The position numbers were made by a program, and so were the translations under genes. The notes below the pieces were generated by a model, which saw only the letters and a program-made list of their open reading frames with translations, had not been told where the DNA came from and ran no database searches. Of a stretch of 13,583 bases of DNA, positions 1-6,047 are shown one piece after another; position 1 is the stretch's first letter; each line of letters opens with the position of its first letter. Origin of the DNA: an uncultured Clostridia bacterium (GTDB lineage Bacteria; Bacillota; Clostridia; Oscillospirales; Acutalibacteraceae); assembly GCA_937877675.1 (NCBI GenBank), contig CALEIS010000115.1, positions 1-13,583 of the forward strand. The letters run 5' to 3'.

Positions 1-77
1 GCAAACATAAGTACCATGGCCGCAACAAGTACCAATGAAAGAACAGAACGGAAATTGTGTTTAAAAATTTCTTTCAT
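1..77 (-). CDS. N-terminus of an exported protein (truncated by window edge)
   Basis: Reading leftward from an ATG at 77-75, 25 codons are open to the window edge. They begin MKEIFKHNFRSV and continue into a hydrophobic stretch rich in Leu, Val, Ala and Met. This is the usual plan of a Sec signal peptide: a basic N-region then a hydrophobic H-region. The cleavage site, or any lipobox Cys, lies outside the window. An AAGGAG ribosome binding site (about 86-93, minus) sits about 9 bases before the ATG and decides this start. The mature protein is not visible, so its function cannot be read. The cobalamin riboswitch in the leader suggests B12 or corrinoid uptake, for example a substrate-binding protein, or a B12-controlled secreted protein. 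That is inference from regulation only. Confidence 0.7.
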   Translation of the reverse strand, partial: MKEIFKHNFRSVLSLVLVAAMVLMF

Positions 78-129
78 ACTGTTTCTCTCCTTTTGAGATA
101 TTTTATTTTTCTGCAAAGGCTTTTCAATA

Positions 130-322
130 TATTGGCTGTCGCAACAGAGAAAATTTCAGTACCGGGTATTCCGACTTGCAGTATTTTGCAGTTTTCACCT
201 TCTCAGACATCTGTCCAATGGTTTTTCTCCTTTTGCGGCAAGGAGCGAAAACAACATTTCTGCTTACGGCGACGGGCTCGTTCAGGTTTTTCACCTGATT
301 CCCCGAGATACCGAACCTTTAC
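130..322 (-). ncRNA. Cobalamin (B12) riboswitch
   Basis: The minus-strand RNA between the promoter and the exported-protein start carries the cobalamin aptamer landmarks in order. A GGGGAA block is followed by a hairpin with a GGUGAAA-type strand (TCAGGTGAAAAACCTGA, plus 282-298). Then comes a B12-box-like GCCCGTCGCCGTAA (plus 264-277, compare consensus GCCCCCGCAACTGTAA). A 3' block GTCGGAATACCCGG (plus 163-176) contains ATACC, which can pair with the early GGTAT. Just downstream, CTGTTGCGACAG (plus 136-147) forms a small hairpin. Its loop GCGA is complementary to UCGC in the B12-box loop (plus 269-272), as expected for the L5-L13 kissing loop. Length of about 190 nt fits the class. No clear intrinsic terminator lies between it and the ATG, so translational control is the likelier mode. 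Effector subtype (adenosyl, methyl or hydroxo form) is not decided. Confidence 0.85.
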
Positions 323-329
323 AAAGTGG

Positions 330-358
330 ATTTTATCACAAATTGAACAGAAAATCAA
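330..358 (-). promoter_or_regulatory. Promoter of the B12-riboswitch transcript
   Basis: On the minus strand TTGATT (353-358) and TAAAAT (330-335) are separated by exactly 17 bases, a good sigma-A-type match. Initiation would fall near 322-324, just before the riboswitch. The -35 lies one base from the -35 of the divergent promoter. Confidence 0.65.
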
Positions 359-359
359 C

Positions 360-388
360 TTGATTTCTTATGTGAATAATATTAAAAT
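360..388 (+). promoter_or_regulatory. Promoter of the GDPD gene
   Basis: TTGATT (360-365), 17-base spacer, TAAAAT (383-388). The predicted start of transcription is near 395. It is a mirror image of the riboswitch promoter, with only C359 between the two -35 hexamers. Confidence 0.6.
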
Positions 389-404
389 ATAGAAGGTGTA
401 TTTA

Positions 405-440
405 ATGGTCAGTGGCAGACTTATATGCTTGCCGAGATGA
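405..440 (+). CDS. Possible 11-codon leader ORF
   Basis: An ATG at 405 follows AAGGTG (393-398) with 6 bases between, and opens a frame of 11 codons (MVSGRLICLPR) ending in TGA at 438-440. The stop overlaps the GAGGAG ribosome binding site (439-444) of the GDPD gene, a geometry that suits translational coupling. It is the first ATG after the predicted transcription start. The ORF is very short and could be chance; no known leader peptide is recognised. If transcription really starts at about 395, part of its ribosome binding site would be lost. Confidence 0.25.
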   Translation: MVSGRLICLPR

Positions 441-451
441 GGAGAATGAAT

Positions 452-1129
452 ATGAAAAAGATTAATAATTTACCAAAGAATTTCACAATAACAGCACATA
501 CAGGATGTATGAAAACCGAAGAAAATAGTCTTGAGTCATTGAAGGTTGGTGCAGAAAATGGTGCCAATATTGTTGAGTTTGACCTTTATTTCACAGAAAA
601 TGGAGAGCCTGTGCTTTCACATAACAAGCCTGTCGGTGGCGAAGTTACTCTTGACGAAGCTTTTGCATTTATCTCAAAAATCGAGAACATAAAAGTGAAT
701 GTAGATGTTAAGACTTGCGACGCATTAGAAAAGGTGTATCCTTGTGCTAAAAAATACGGAGTAGAGAATAAAATCTTTTATACCGGTGTTAAGGATGAGT
801 TTGTTGAGCCTGTAAGAAAAGGAAGTCCAGAGGTTGAATACTATCTCAATGTGAGCGTTAAAAAATCAAAGAGAACAGACAGAGAGTATTTGATGTCACT
901 TGTGGAGAAGGTGAAAAATGCAGGTGCAATCGGCATAAATTTCAATCATAAAAGTGCATCAAAAGAGCTTGTAGATGTCTTCCACGAAAATGGACTTTTA
1001 GTGTCAATTTGGACAGTTAACAGCAAGTTTAAAATGTATAAAATTCTCTCTTTTGCTCCTGATAATATTACAACAAGAAACCCTGATAAATTAAGGGGGA
1101 TTGTAAGAAAATTGGAACAAAAAAATTAA
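452..1129 (+). CDS. Glycerophosphodiester phosphodiesterase family protein
   Basis: The 225-residue product has the GDPD TIM-barrel signature. An AHTG segment carries His16, where the family usually has HRG. EENSLES (23-29) matches the usual PENT region. GANIVEFDL supplies the metal ligands Glu42 and Asp44, SHNKP has the second His at 57, and a SIWTVN segment lies near the C-terminus. The family hydrolyses glycerophosphodiesters to an alcohol and glycerol-3-phosphate. No signal peptide or membrane helix is visible, so it is probably cytosolic. Start 452 was chosen because GAGGAG (439-444) lies 7 bases upstream; in-frame ATGs at 425, 437 and 446 are badly placed for it. Two normally strong residues differ: Arg of HRG is Thr17, and Asp of the usual HD is Asn58. 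Substrate range or activity may therefore differ. Fold assignment is confident, substrate is not. Confidence 0.8.
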   Translation: MKKINNLPKNFTITAHTGCMKTEENSLESLKVGAENGANIVEFDLYFTENGEPVLSHNKPVGGEVTLDEAFAFISKIENIKVNVDVKTCDALEKVYPCAKKYGVENKIFYTGVKDEFVEPVRKGSPEVEYYLNVSVKKSKRTDREYLMSLVEKVKNAGAIGINFNHKSASKELVDVFHENGLLVSIWTVNSKFKMYKILSFAPDNITTRNPDKLRGIVRKLEQKN

Positions 1130-1149
1130 GTCGAAATTTGTAAAAATTA

Positions 1150-1178
1150 TTGACTTTTTTGTGATTTAAGATTATATT
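1150..1178 (+). promoter_or_regulatory. Promoter of the pot operon
   Basis: TTGACT (1150-1155), a 17-base spacer and TATATT (1173-1178), each one mismatch from consensus. Transcription would start near 1185 and leave a leader of roughly 68 nt before the TTG start of potA. Confidence 0.7.
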
Positions 1179-1194
1179 TAACTCATACCAAATA

Positions 1195-1248
1195 GGAGCA
1201 GTCCAAGGTGACTGCTCCAACTATATCTATCGGTTGGAAAGGGGCTGC
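1195..1248 (+). promoter_or_regulatory. Structured 5' leader of the pot operon with competing pairings
   Basis: GGAGCAGTC (1195-1203) and GACTGCTCC (1210-1218) form a perfect 9-bp stem with a 6-base loop. No U-run follows, so it is not an intrinsic terminator. A second stem, TCCAAC (1216-1221) with GTTGGA (1233-1238), shares three bases with the first. In addition GCAGTCC (1198-1204) can pair over 7 bp, one G-U, with GGGCTGC (1242-1248), covering most of the ribosome binding site GGGG (1241-1244). The first stem and the RBS-masking helix exclude each other, the logic of a translational switch. Control by polyamines is an inference; I recognise no described RNA family. It could also simply be a 5' stabilising hairpin. 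Confidence 0.45.
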
Positions 1249-1252
1249 ATAA

Positions 1253-2374
1253 TTGAAAAACAATCCAATTATTATCGACCTTAAAAACATTAGCGTCAGC
1301 TTTGACGACCATAAGATTCTTGATAACATTAACCTTTATATCCGTGATGGTGAGTTTATCACCTTCCTCGGCCCATCAGGGTGTGGTAAAACTACGACCC
1401 TTCGTATTATTGCGGGTTTTTTACAGCAGGATAGTGGAGATGTTATTTTCGAAGGAAAAAATATCAATGGTGTTCCTGCATATAAGCGTCAGGTTAACAC
1501 CATTTTTCAGCGTTATGCCCTTTTCCCACATTTGAATGTATATGAGAATATCGCATTCGGACTCCGTCTTAAAAAGTGGAAGGAAAAGGATATTAAAGAA
1601 AAGGTAAGCGAGATGCTTGCCCTTGTAAATTTAAAAGGTTTCGGACCAAGAAAAATTGATTCACTTTCAGGTGGTCAGCAACAGCGTGTTGCTATTGCTC
1701 GTGCTTTGGCGGTGAATCCTAGAGTTGTGCTTCTTGACGAGCCTTTGGGTGCTCTTGACCTTAAACTTCGTAAGGATATGCAGAATGAACTTAAAAACAT
1801 TCAGCAGAAATTGGGTATCACATTCATCTATGTTACTCACGACCAAGAAGAAGCACTTTCAATGTCAGATACAATTGTTGTTATGAATGGTGGCGTTATT
1901 CAGCAAATCGGTACACCACTTGATATTTACAACGAGCCTAAAAATGCTTTCGTTGCAGACTTTATCGGCGAAAGTAATATTCTTGACGGTGTTATGAAGG
2001 AAGACTTTACTGTTGAATTCAACGGTATTAAATTCCAGTGTGTTGACAAGGGCTTTAAACACAATGAGCCTGTTGACGTTGTTATCCGTCCTGAGGATAT
2101 TGATGTGGTTGCACCTGAAAATGGAATGCTCCAAGGCACAGTTACATCTGTTACATTCAAAGGTGTTCATTATGAAATTATTGTGGATATTGATAATTTC
2201 AAATGGATGATTCAGACAACAGAAAAAAGTGAAGTTGGGGATGTTATCGGTATTTCTATCGACCCTGATGAAATGCATATTATGAAAAAGTCACAGTATT
2301 CAGGACTTTATGGTGATTATAGCTCATTTAGTGACGAATTTGATGAGCTTTCTACTGTGGGTGAGGAAGAATGA
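1253..2374 (+). CDS. potA: Spermidine/putrescine ABC transporter ATP-binding protein PotA
   Basis: This 373-residue ATPase powers polyamine import through the PotB-PotC channel. Walker A GPSGCGKT spans residues 40-47, the Q-loop Gln is in FQRYALFPH, the signature LSGGQQQR is at 138-145, Walker B LLDEP ends at 164, and the switch His is 196 in THDQEE. A TOBE-type regulatory domain fills about 280-345. Length agrees with PotA of other bacteria (about 370-380). The start is TTG: an in-frame TAA lies directly before it (1250-1252), a ribosome binding site AAAGGGG (1238-1244) ends 8 bases upstream, and the first internal Met comes only at residue 121, after Walker A. The stop overlaps the potB start as ATGA. 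Assignment to polyamine rather than another MOI-type substrate rests on PotB, PotC and PotD downstream. Confidence 0.93.
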   Translation: MKNNPIIIDLKNISVSFDDHKILDNINLYIRDGEFITFLGPSGCGKTTTLRIIAGFLQQDSGDVIFEGKNINGVPAYKRQVNTIFQRYALFPHLNVYENIAFGLRLKKWKEKDIKEKVSEMLALVNLKGFGPRKIDSLSGGQQQRVAIARALAVNPRVVLLDEPLGALDLKLRKDMQNELKNIQQKLGITFIYVTHDQEEALSMSDTIVVMNGGVIQQIGTPLDIYNEPKNAFVADFIGESNILDGVMKEDFTVEFNGIKFQCVDKGFKHNEPVDVVIRPEDIDVVAPENGMLQGTVTSVTFKGVHYEIIVDIDNFKWMIQTTEKSEVGDVIGISIDPDEMHIMKKSQYSGLYGDYSSFSDEFDELSTVGEEE

Positions 2375-3198
2375 AAAAGTCCTCATTCCTTCAAAAGGTG
2401 TTGAATGCACCTTATATGCTCTGGTCGGTGTTATTTATAGTAGCACCGCTCATAATGGTTGCGTATTATGCTTTTACAGACGCTGACGGCAATTTTACAT
2501 TTAACAACATCGCACAGATTGGGGACTACACAACAACATTCATCCTCTCAATCAGTTATGGTGCAGTTGCAACTGTAATTTGCCTTTTGATTGCATACCC
2601 TTTTGCCTATGCACTTGCACAGACTAAGGCTTCTTTTCAGCGTGTAGCAACAATGTTAGTTATGCTTCCTATGTGGATGAGTTTCCTTATCCGTACTTAT
2701 TCTTGGATTACTATTTTAGGTGAGTCAGGTGTAATTAACAGTTTCTTGGGGCTTTTAGGCATTGACCCAATTAGAATGCTCAACACAGGTGGGGCAGTTA
2801 TCCTTGGTATGGTATATAATTTCTTACCATTTATGATTTTGCCACTTTATACAGCGCTTTCAAAGATGGATAATTCTCTTGTTGAGGCTGCACAGGACTT
2901 AGGATGCAATAAATTCTATTGTCTTCGTAAAGTTATTTTCCCACTCTCAGTACCCGGTATCGCAAGTGGCGTAACTATGGTATTTGTTCCATGTGTAAGT
3001 ACATTCTATATTACACAGAAATTGGGTGGGGGACAGATTACCCTTATCGGTGACGTTATTGAAGGTCAGTTCCAGACTGCTTATAACTATAATCTTGGTG
3101 CAGCACTTTCACTTGTGCTTATGGTTATGATTTTAATCTGCCTTGGTGTACTTAATTACTTTACTGATAGTGATGATGACGGAGGTGTGCTTATATGA
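2371..3198 (+). CDS. potB: Spermidine/putrescine ABC transporter permease PotB
   Basis: The 275-residue integral membrane protein is the first channel subunit of the polyamine importer. It has a basic N-terminus, a first membrane segment near residues 17-33 and further hydrophobic segments giving the six-helix plan of MetI-like permeases. The cytoplasmic EAA loop, which docks on PotA, begins at Glu172 (EAAQDLG) and runs into a V-PGIASG segment. The ATG overlaps the potA stop by four bases, and the TGA overlaps the potC start in the same ATGA manner, so translation of the three is probably coupled. Length matches PotB of other bacteria (about 275-285). Nothing is broken or missing. Confidence 0.93.
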   Translation: MKKSSFLQKVLNAPYMLWSVLFIVAPLIMVAYYAFTDADGNFTFNNIAQIGDYTTTFILSISYGAVATVICLLIAYPFAYALAQTKASFQRVATMLVMLPMWMSFLIRTYSWITILGESGVINSFLGLLGIDPIRMLNTGGAVILGMVYNFLPFMILPLYTALSKMDNSLVEAAQDLGCNKFYCLRKVIFPLSVPGIASGVTMVFVPCVSTFYITQKLGGGQITLIGDVIEGQFQTAYNYNLGAALSLVLMVMILICLGVLNYFTDSDDDGGVLI

Positions 3199-4022
3199 CA
3201 AAAACATCTCTTTTATCTAAATTCTATTTAGCACTTGTTTTCATCTTCCTCTATGCACCAATGGTTGTAATGATGGTGTTTTCATTTAACGGAAGCGAAA
3301 GTACATATATCTTTGAAGGATTTTCTCTTCAATGGTATGAAAAGCTTTTCCATGATAAGGTTACAATGGATGCTTTGAAAAATACTGTTGTACTTGCAAT
3401 TATTTCTGCAACAATAGCAACTGTACTTGGTACTCTTGCAGCGGTTGGCATCAATTCAATGAAGAATAAGCACATTAAGTCATCAGTTATGACTGTTACA
3501 AATATTCCAATGATGAACCCTGAAATCGTTACAGGTATTTCAATGATGCTTTTGTTCGTTTTCGCAGGTGTAATGTTCAACAAACGTGACGTGTTGGGAT
3601 TCTGGACAATTCTTATTGCCCATGTAACATTCCAGTTACCATATGTAATTCTTTCAGTATTGCCTAAACTTCGTCAAACTGATAATAGAATTTTTGAGGC
3701 AGCACAGGATTTAGGTTGTCCACCGGTACAGGCATTCTTCAAGGTGGTTTTCCCTGCAATCCTTCCTGGAATTATTTCAGGTGCAATTATGGCGTTCACA
3801 TTGTCACTTGATGATTTCATAATCAGTTACTTTACAAATGGACCTGATTTCCAGACATTACCTATTCATATTTTCTCAATGACAAAGAAGAGAGTTAAGC
3901 CCGATATGTATGCTCTTTCAACACTCATTTTCGGTGCAATGTTTGTTCTTCTTATACTTATGAATGTGGCTCAATCTCGCTCCGATAAAAAGCAGAGAAG
4001 AAAGCAAAAGGAGGAATCTTAA
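3195..4022 (+). CDS. potC: Spermidine/putrescine ABC transporter permease PotC
   Basis: This is the second channel subunit, 275 residues, with the same MetI-like six-helix plan. The EAA loop begins at Glu168 (EAAQDLG) and ends in PGIISG. A LSLDDFIISYF segment follows it and is typical of PotC-type permeases. The C-terminus is strongly basic (KKQRRKQKEES) and presumably cytoplasmic. The start overlaps the potB stop as ATGA. The stop TAA shares one base with the potD ATG (TAATG). An AAGGAGGAA ribosome binding site for potD lies inside its last codons. PotB and PotC form the heterodimeric pore. Confidence 0.93.
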   Translation: MTKTSLLSKFYLALVFIFLYAPMVVMMVFSFNGSESTYIFEGFSLQWYEKLFHDKVTMDALKNTVVLAIISATIATVLGTLAAVGINSMKNKHIKSSVMTVTNIPMMNPEIVTGISMMLLFVFAGVMFNKRDVLGFWTILIAHVTFQLPYVILSVLPKLRQTDNRIFEAAQDLGCPPVQAFFKVVFPAILPGIISGAIMAFTLSLDDFIISYFTNGPDFQTLPIHIFSMTKKRVKPDMYALSTLIFGAMFVLLILMNVAQSRSDKKQRRKQKEES

Positions 4023-5239
4023 TGAAAAAGTTTTTCTCCATTTTAATCGCATTGATTATTATTCTTTCTACTTTTGCTATGCCTGTATATGCAGAAGAAG
4101 AGATTTTCTCAAAGGAAACAATTGAATATTATAAAAACCTTGGTTTGCAAGGCACTGTTCTTAATGTTTACAATTGGGGTGAGTATATCGACGATGAAGA
4201 AGTTGATGTTATATCCCAATTTGAGCGTCTTACCGGTTGTGATGTAAATTACACCACATTTGAGTCAAATGAAAATATGTACTCAAAGCTTTCAGGCGGT
4301 GGCGTTAGTTATGACATTGTAATTCCATCTGACTATATGGTTGAGCGTCTTATTTCAGAAGATATGCTTTTACCATTGGATTATAACAACATTCCTAATT
4401 TTGAAAAGTATTTTGCTAGTGATAAATACGGTTATCTTGTTGAAAATAGCATAAGTGATTATGCAGTAATTTACAATGTGGGCACAACTATTCTCATCTA
4501 TAATAAGAAATTAGTAAAAGAAGAGCCTACAAGTTGGAAAGTGCTTTGGGATGAACAGTATGAGGGTAAAATCTTGATGTTCAACAACCCACGTGATGCT
4601 TTCGCAATTGCACAGTTTGTTCTCGGACAGGATATTAACACAACAAAGAAAGAAGACTGGGATGCAGCGGCAGAACTTTTAATGGAACAGCGCAAAAAAG
4701 TTAAACCTGAATATGTAATGGACGAAGTGTTTATCAAAATGGAAAGTGGCGAATACGCTTTTGCAACATACTATGCAGGTGACTATGAGTTGATGGCAGA
4801 AAATAATCCTGATTTGGGATTTGTTTTCCCAGAAGAAGGTGTAAATACCTTCTACGACGCTATGTGTATTCCAAATTCTGCACAGAATAAAAAAGGTGCA
4901 GAGGCTTTTATCAACTTTATGATGGAGCCAGAAATTGCCCTTGCAAACGCAGAGTATATTTACTATGCTACACCTAACAGAGCAGTTTTAGAAAATGAGG
5001 ATTATTCACTTATTGATAGTGAAGCTGTTTATCCTGAAGGGTTGGAGAACACACAGTCATTCCATAATCTTCCAGTGGATACTTTGCAGTATATGAACTC
5101 GTTGTGGATGAAGGTCAAGGGTGAGAATGATGCTCAAGGACTTTATGTGGCATTTTTCTCAGTAATTGCAGTTGTGGTGGCTATCATAATTGCTCATATT
5201 TTTAAGAAAAAGAAAATGGCAAAGTACTATGATGTTTAA
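4022..5239 (+). CDS. potD: Spermidine/putrescine-binding protein PotD with C-terminal membrane anchor
   Basis: The 405-residue protein binds polyamine outside the cell and delivers it to PotBC. An N-terminal signal peptide (1-24) ends in PVYA before EEE, a type I cleavage site. The mature part starts with the PotD-like LNVYNWGEYID, then SYDIVIPSDYMVERL and a YYAGDYELM segment, in the family's order. Two points are odd for a Gram-positive binding protein. There is no lipobox Cys. A C-terminal hydrophobic helix (about 374-394) is followed by KKKK and a short tail, predicted to anchor the protein with its tail inside. That helix makes it longer than E. coli PotD (348 residues). potD is the last gene of the operon, immediately before a strong terminator. 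Whether it prefers spermidine or putrescine cannot be read from the sequence. Confidence 0.9.
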   Translation: MKKFFSILIALIIILSTFAMPVYAEEEIFSKETIEYYKNLGLQGTVLNVYNWGEYIDDEEVDVISQFERLTGCDVNYTTFESNENMYSKLSGGGVSYDIVIPSDYMVERLISEDMLLPLDYNNIPNFEKYFASDKYGYLVENSISDYAVIYNVGTTILIYNKKLVKEEPTSWKVLWDEQYEGKILMFNNPRDAFAIAQFVLGQDINTTKKEDWDAAAELLMEQRKKVKPEYVMDEVFIKMESGEYAFATYYAGDYELMAENNPDLGFVFPEEGVNTFYDAMCIPNSAQNKKGAEAFINFMMEPEIALANAEYIYYATPNRAVLENEDYSLIDSEAVYPEGLENTQSFHNLPVDTLQYMNSLWMKVKGENDAQGLYVAFFSVIAVVVAIIIAHIFKKKKMAKYYDV

Positions 5240-5244
5240 ATTGT

Positions 5245-5276
5245 ATGGCGGGGTCTTGACCCCGCCATTGTTTTTA
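5245..5276 (+). terminator. Terminator of the pot operon
   Basis: A perfect 10-bp GC-rich stem (ATGGCGGGGT with ACCCCGCCAT, loop CTTG) at 5245-5268 is followed by TGTTTTTAT. It is a textbook intrinsic terminator 5 bases after the potD stop. Confidence 0.9.
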
Positions 5277-5285
5277 TCATATAAT
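5256..5285 (+). promoter_or_regulatory. Promoter of ylmH nested in the pot terminator
   Basis: TTGACC (5256-5261) lies in the loop and 3' arm of the terminator hairpin. TATAAT (5280-5285), a perfect -10, follows after 18 bases. Initiation is expected near 5292, downstream of the first ATG of the ylmH frame (5287), so it bears on the choice of start codon. Confidence 0.6.
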
Positions 5286-5301
5286 TATGTCGGTGAATAA
5301 A

Positions 5302-6036
5302 ATGACAGAAAAACAGAAACGATTTATGGAGTTGGCAGAGCGTTCAAATGCAAAAGGTTATACAATTTATTCCGATTTTCTCGGCCTTGCCGAAATATCG
5401 GAGTTTTCTGCTATGCGTTTTTCTGTACAAACAGCCCTTTGGGGTGGATATGATGATGCTGAAAGATGTGTTGTGTGCTTTGGGGATAGGGAGTATTTTA
5501 AAGATAACTCCGATTATCCGATAAATTGTATATGTATAAAGCCTGTTAATCAGAAATTTGCCGATAATCTCACCCATCGTGATTTTTTAGGCTCACTTAT
5601 GGGACTTGGTATTCGTCGTGAGGTGCTTGGAGATATAATAATCAATGAAAATTGTGGTTATCTCTTCTGTCTTGAAAACATAACTGATTATATAATTGAA
5701 AATCTTACACAGGTAAGACATACAACGGTAAAGTGTGAAATTACAGATAATATTCCGTCAGATGTCTTGCCACAACCAGAAAAATGTGAAATAATAGTAT
5801 CATCTGAAAGACTTGATGTTATTGTTGCATCCATTTATAAAATGTCGAGAAGTCAAGTTTTGCCACTTTTTCATACGGAAAAAGTTTTTGTGAATGGTGC
5901 AGTTAAAACAAGTCCGTCAACTAATGTGAATGTTGGGGATAAGATTTCTGTCCGTGGCTTTGGAAGATTTATTTATAACGGAGTGCTTCGTTATACTAAA
6001 AAAGACAGACTTGTAATAAGCGTTGATGTGTTTTAA
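5302..6036 (+). CDS. ylmH: YlmH-like S4-domain RNA-binding protein
   Basis: The 244-residue product fits the YlmH family (about 250-260 residues). The N-terminal part contains the TIYSDFL segment common near the start of these proteins. A C-terminal S4 RNA-binding domain spans about 168-227, with SERLDVIVASIYK, a VFVNG turn and a VGDKISVRG strand. YlmH is known as a ribosome-associated RNA-binding protein in Firmicutes, encoded near cell-division genes in Bacillus; here it is not in that context. Start 5302 is preferred because the perfect -10 at 5280-5285 would place the mRNA 5' end near 5292 and GGTGA (5292-5296) is 5 bases upstream. The alternative ATG at 5287 adds five residues and lacks a ribosome binding site. 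The stop overlaps the AAGGAG of the next gene, so the two are probably co-transcribed. Confidence 0.8.
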   Translation: MTEKQKRFMELAERSNAKGYTIYSDFLGLAEISEFSAMRFSVQTALWGGYDDAERCVVCFGDREYFKDNSDYPINCICIKPVNQKFADNLTHRDFLGSLMGLGIRREVLGDIIINENCGYLFCLENITDYIIENLTQVRHTTVKCEITDNIPSDVLPQPEKCEIIVSSERLDVIVASIYKMSRSQVLPLFHTEKVFVNGAVKTSPSTNVNVGDKISVRGFGRFIYNGVLRYTKKDRLVISVDVF

Positions 6037-6047
6037 GGAGATTTTTT

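Noticed and set aside
57..392. 111-codon plus-strand open frame
   Set aside because: It runs antisense through the cobalamin riboswitch and its promoter, has no ribosome binding site, and its protein resembles no family. It is a shadow of a structured RNA.
1128..1158. AAGTC...GACTTTTTT as a terminator after the GDPD gene
   Set aside because: Only 5 bp with a 19-base loop, and the 3' arm is the -35 of the pot promoter. Too weak to call.
1865..2278. 137-codon minus-strand frame inside potA
   Set aside because: Antisense to a conserved ABC ATPase; Asn/Ile-rich and without any recognisable motif or ribosome binding site.
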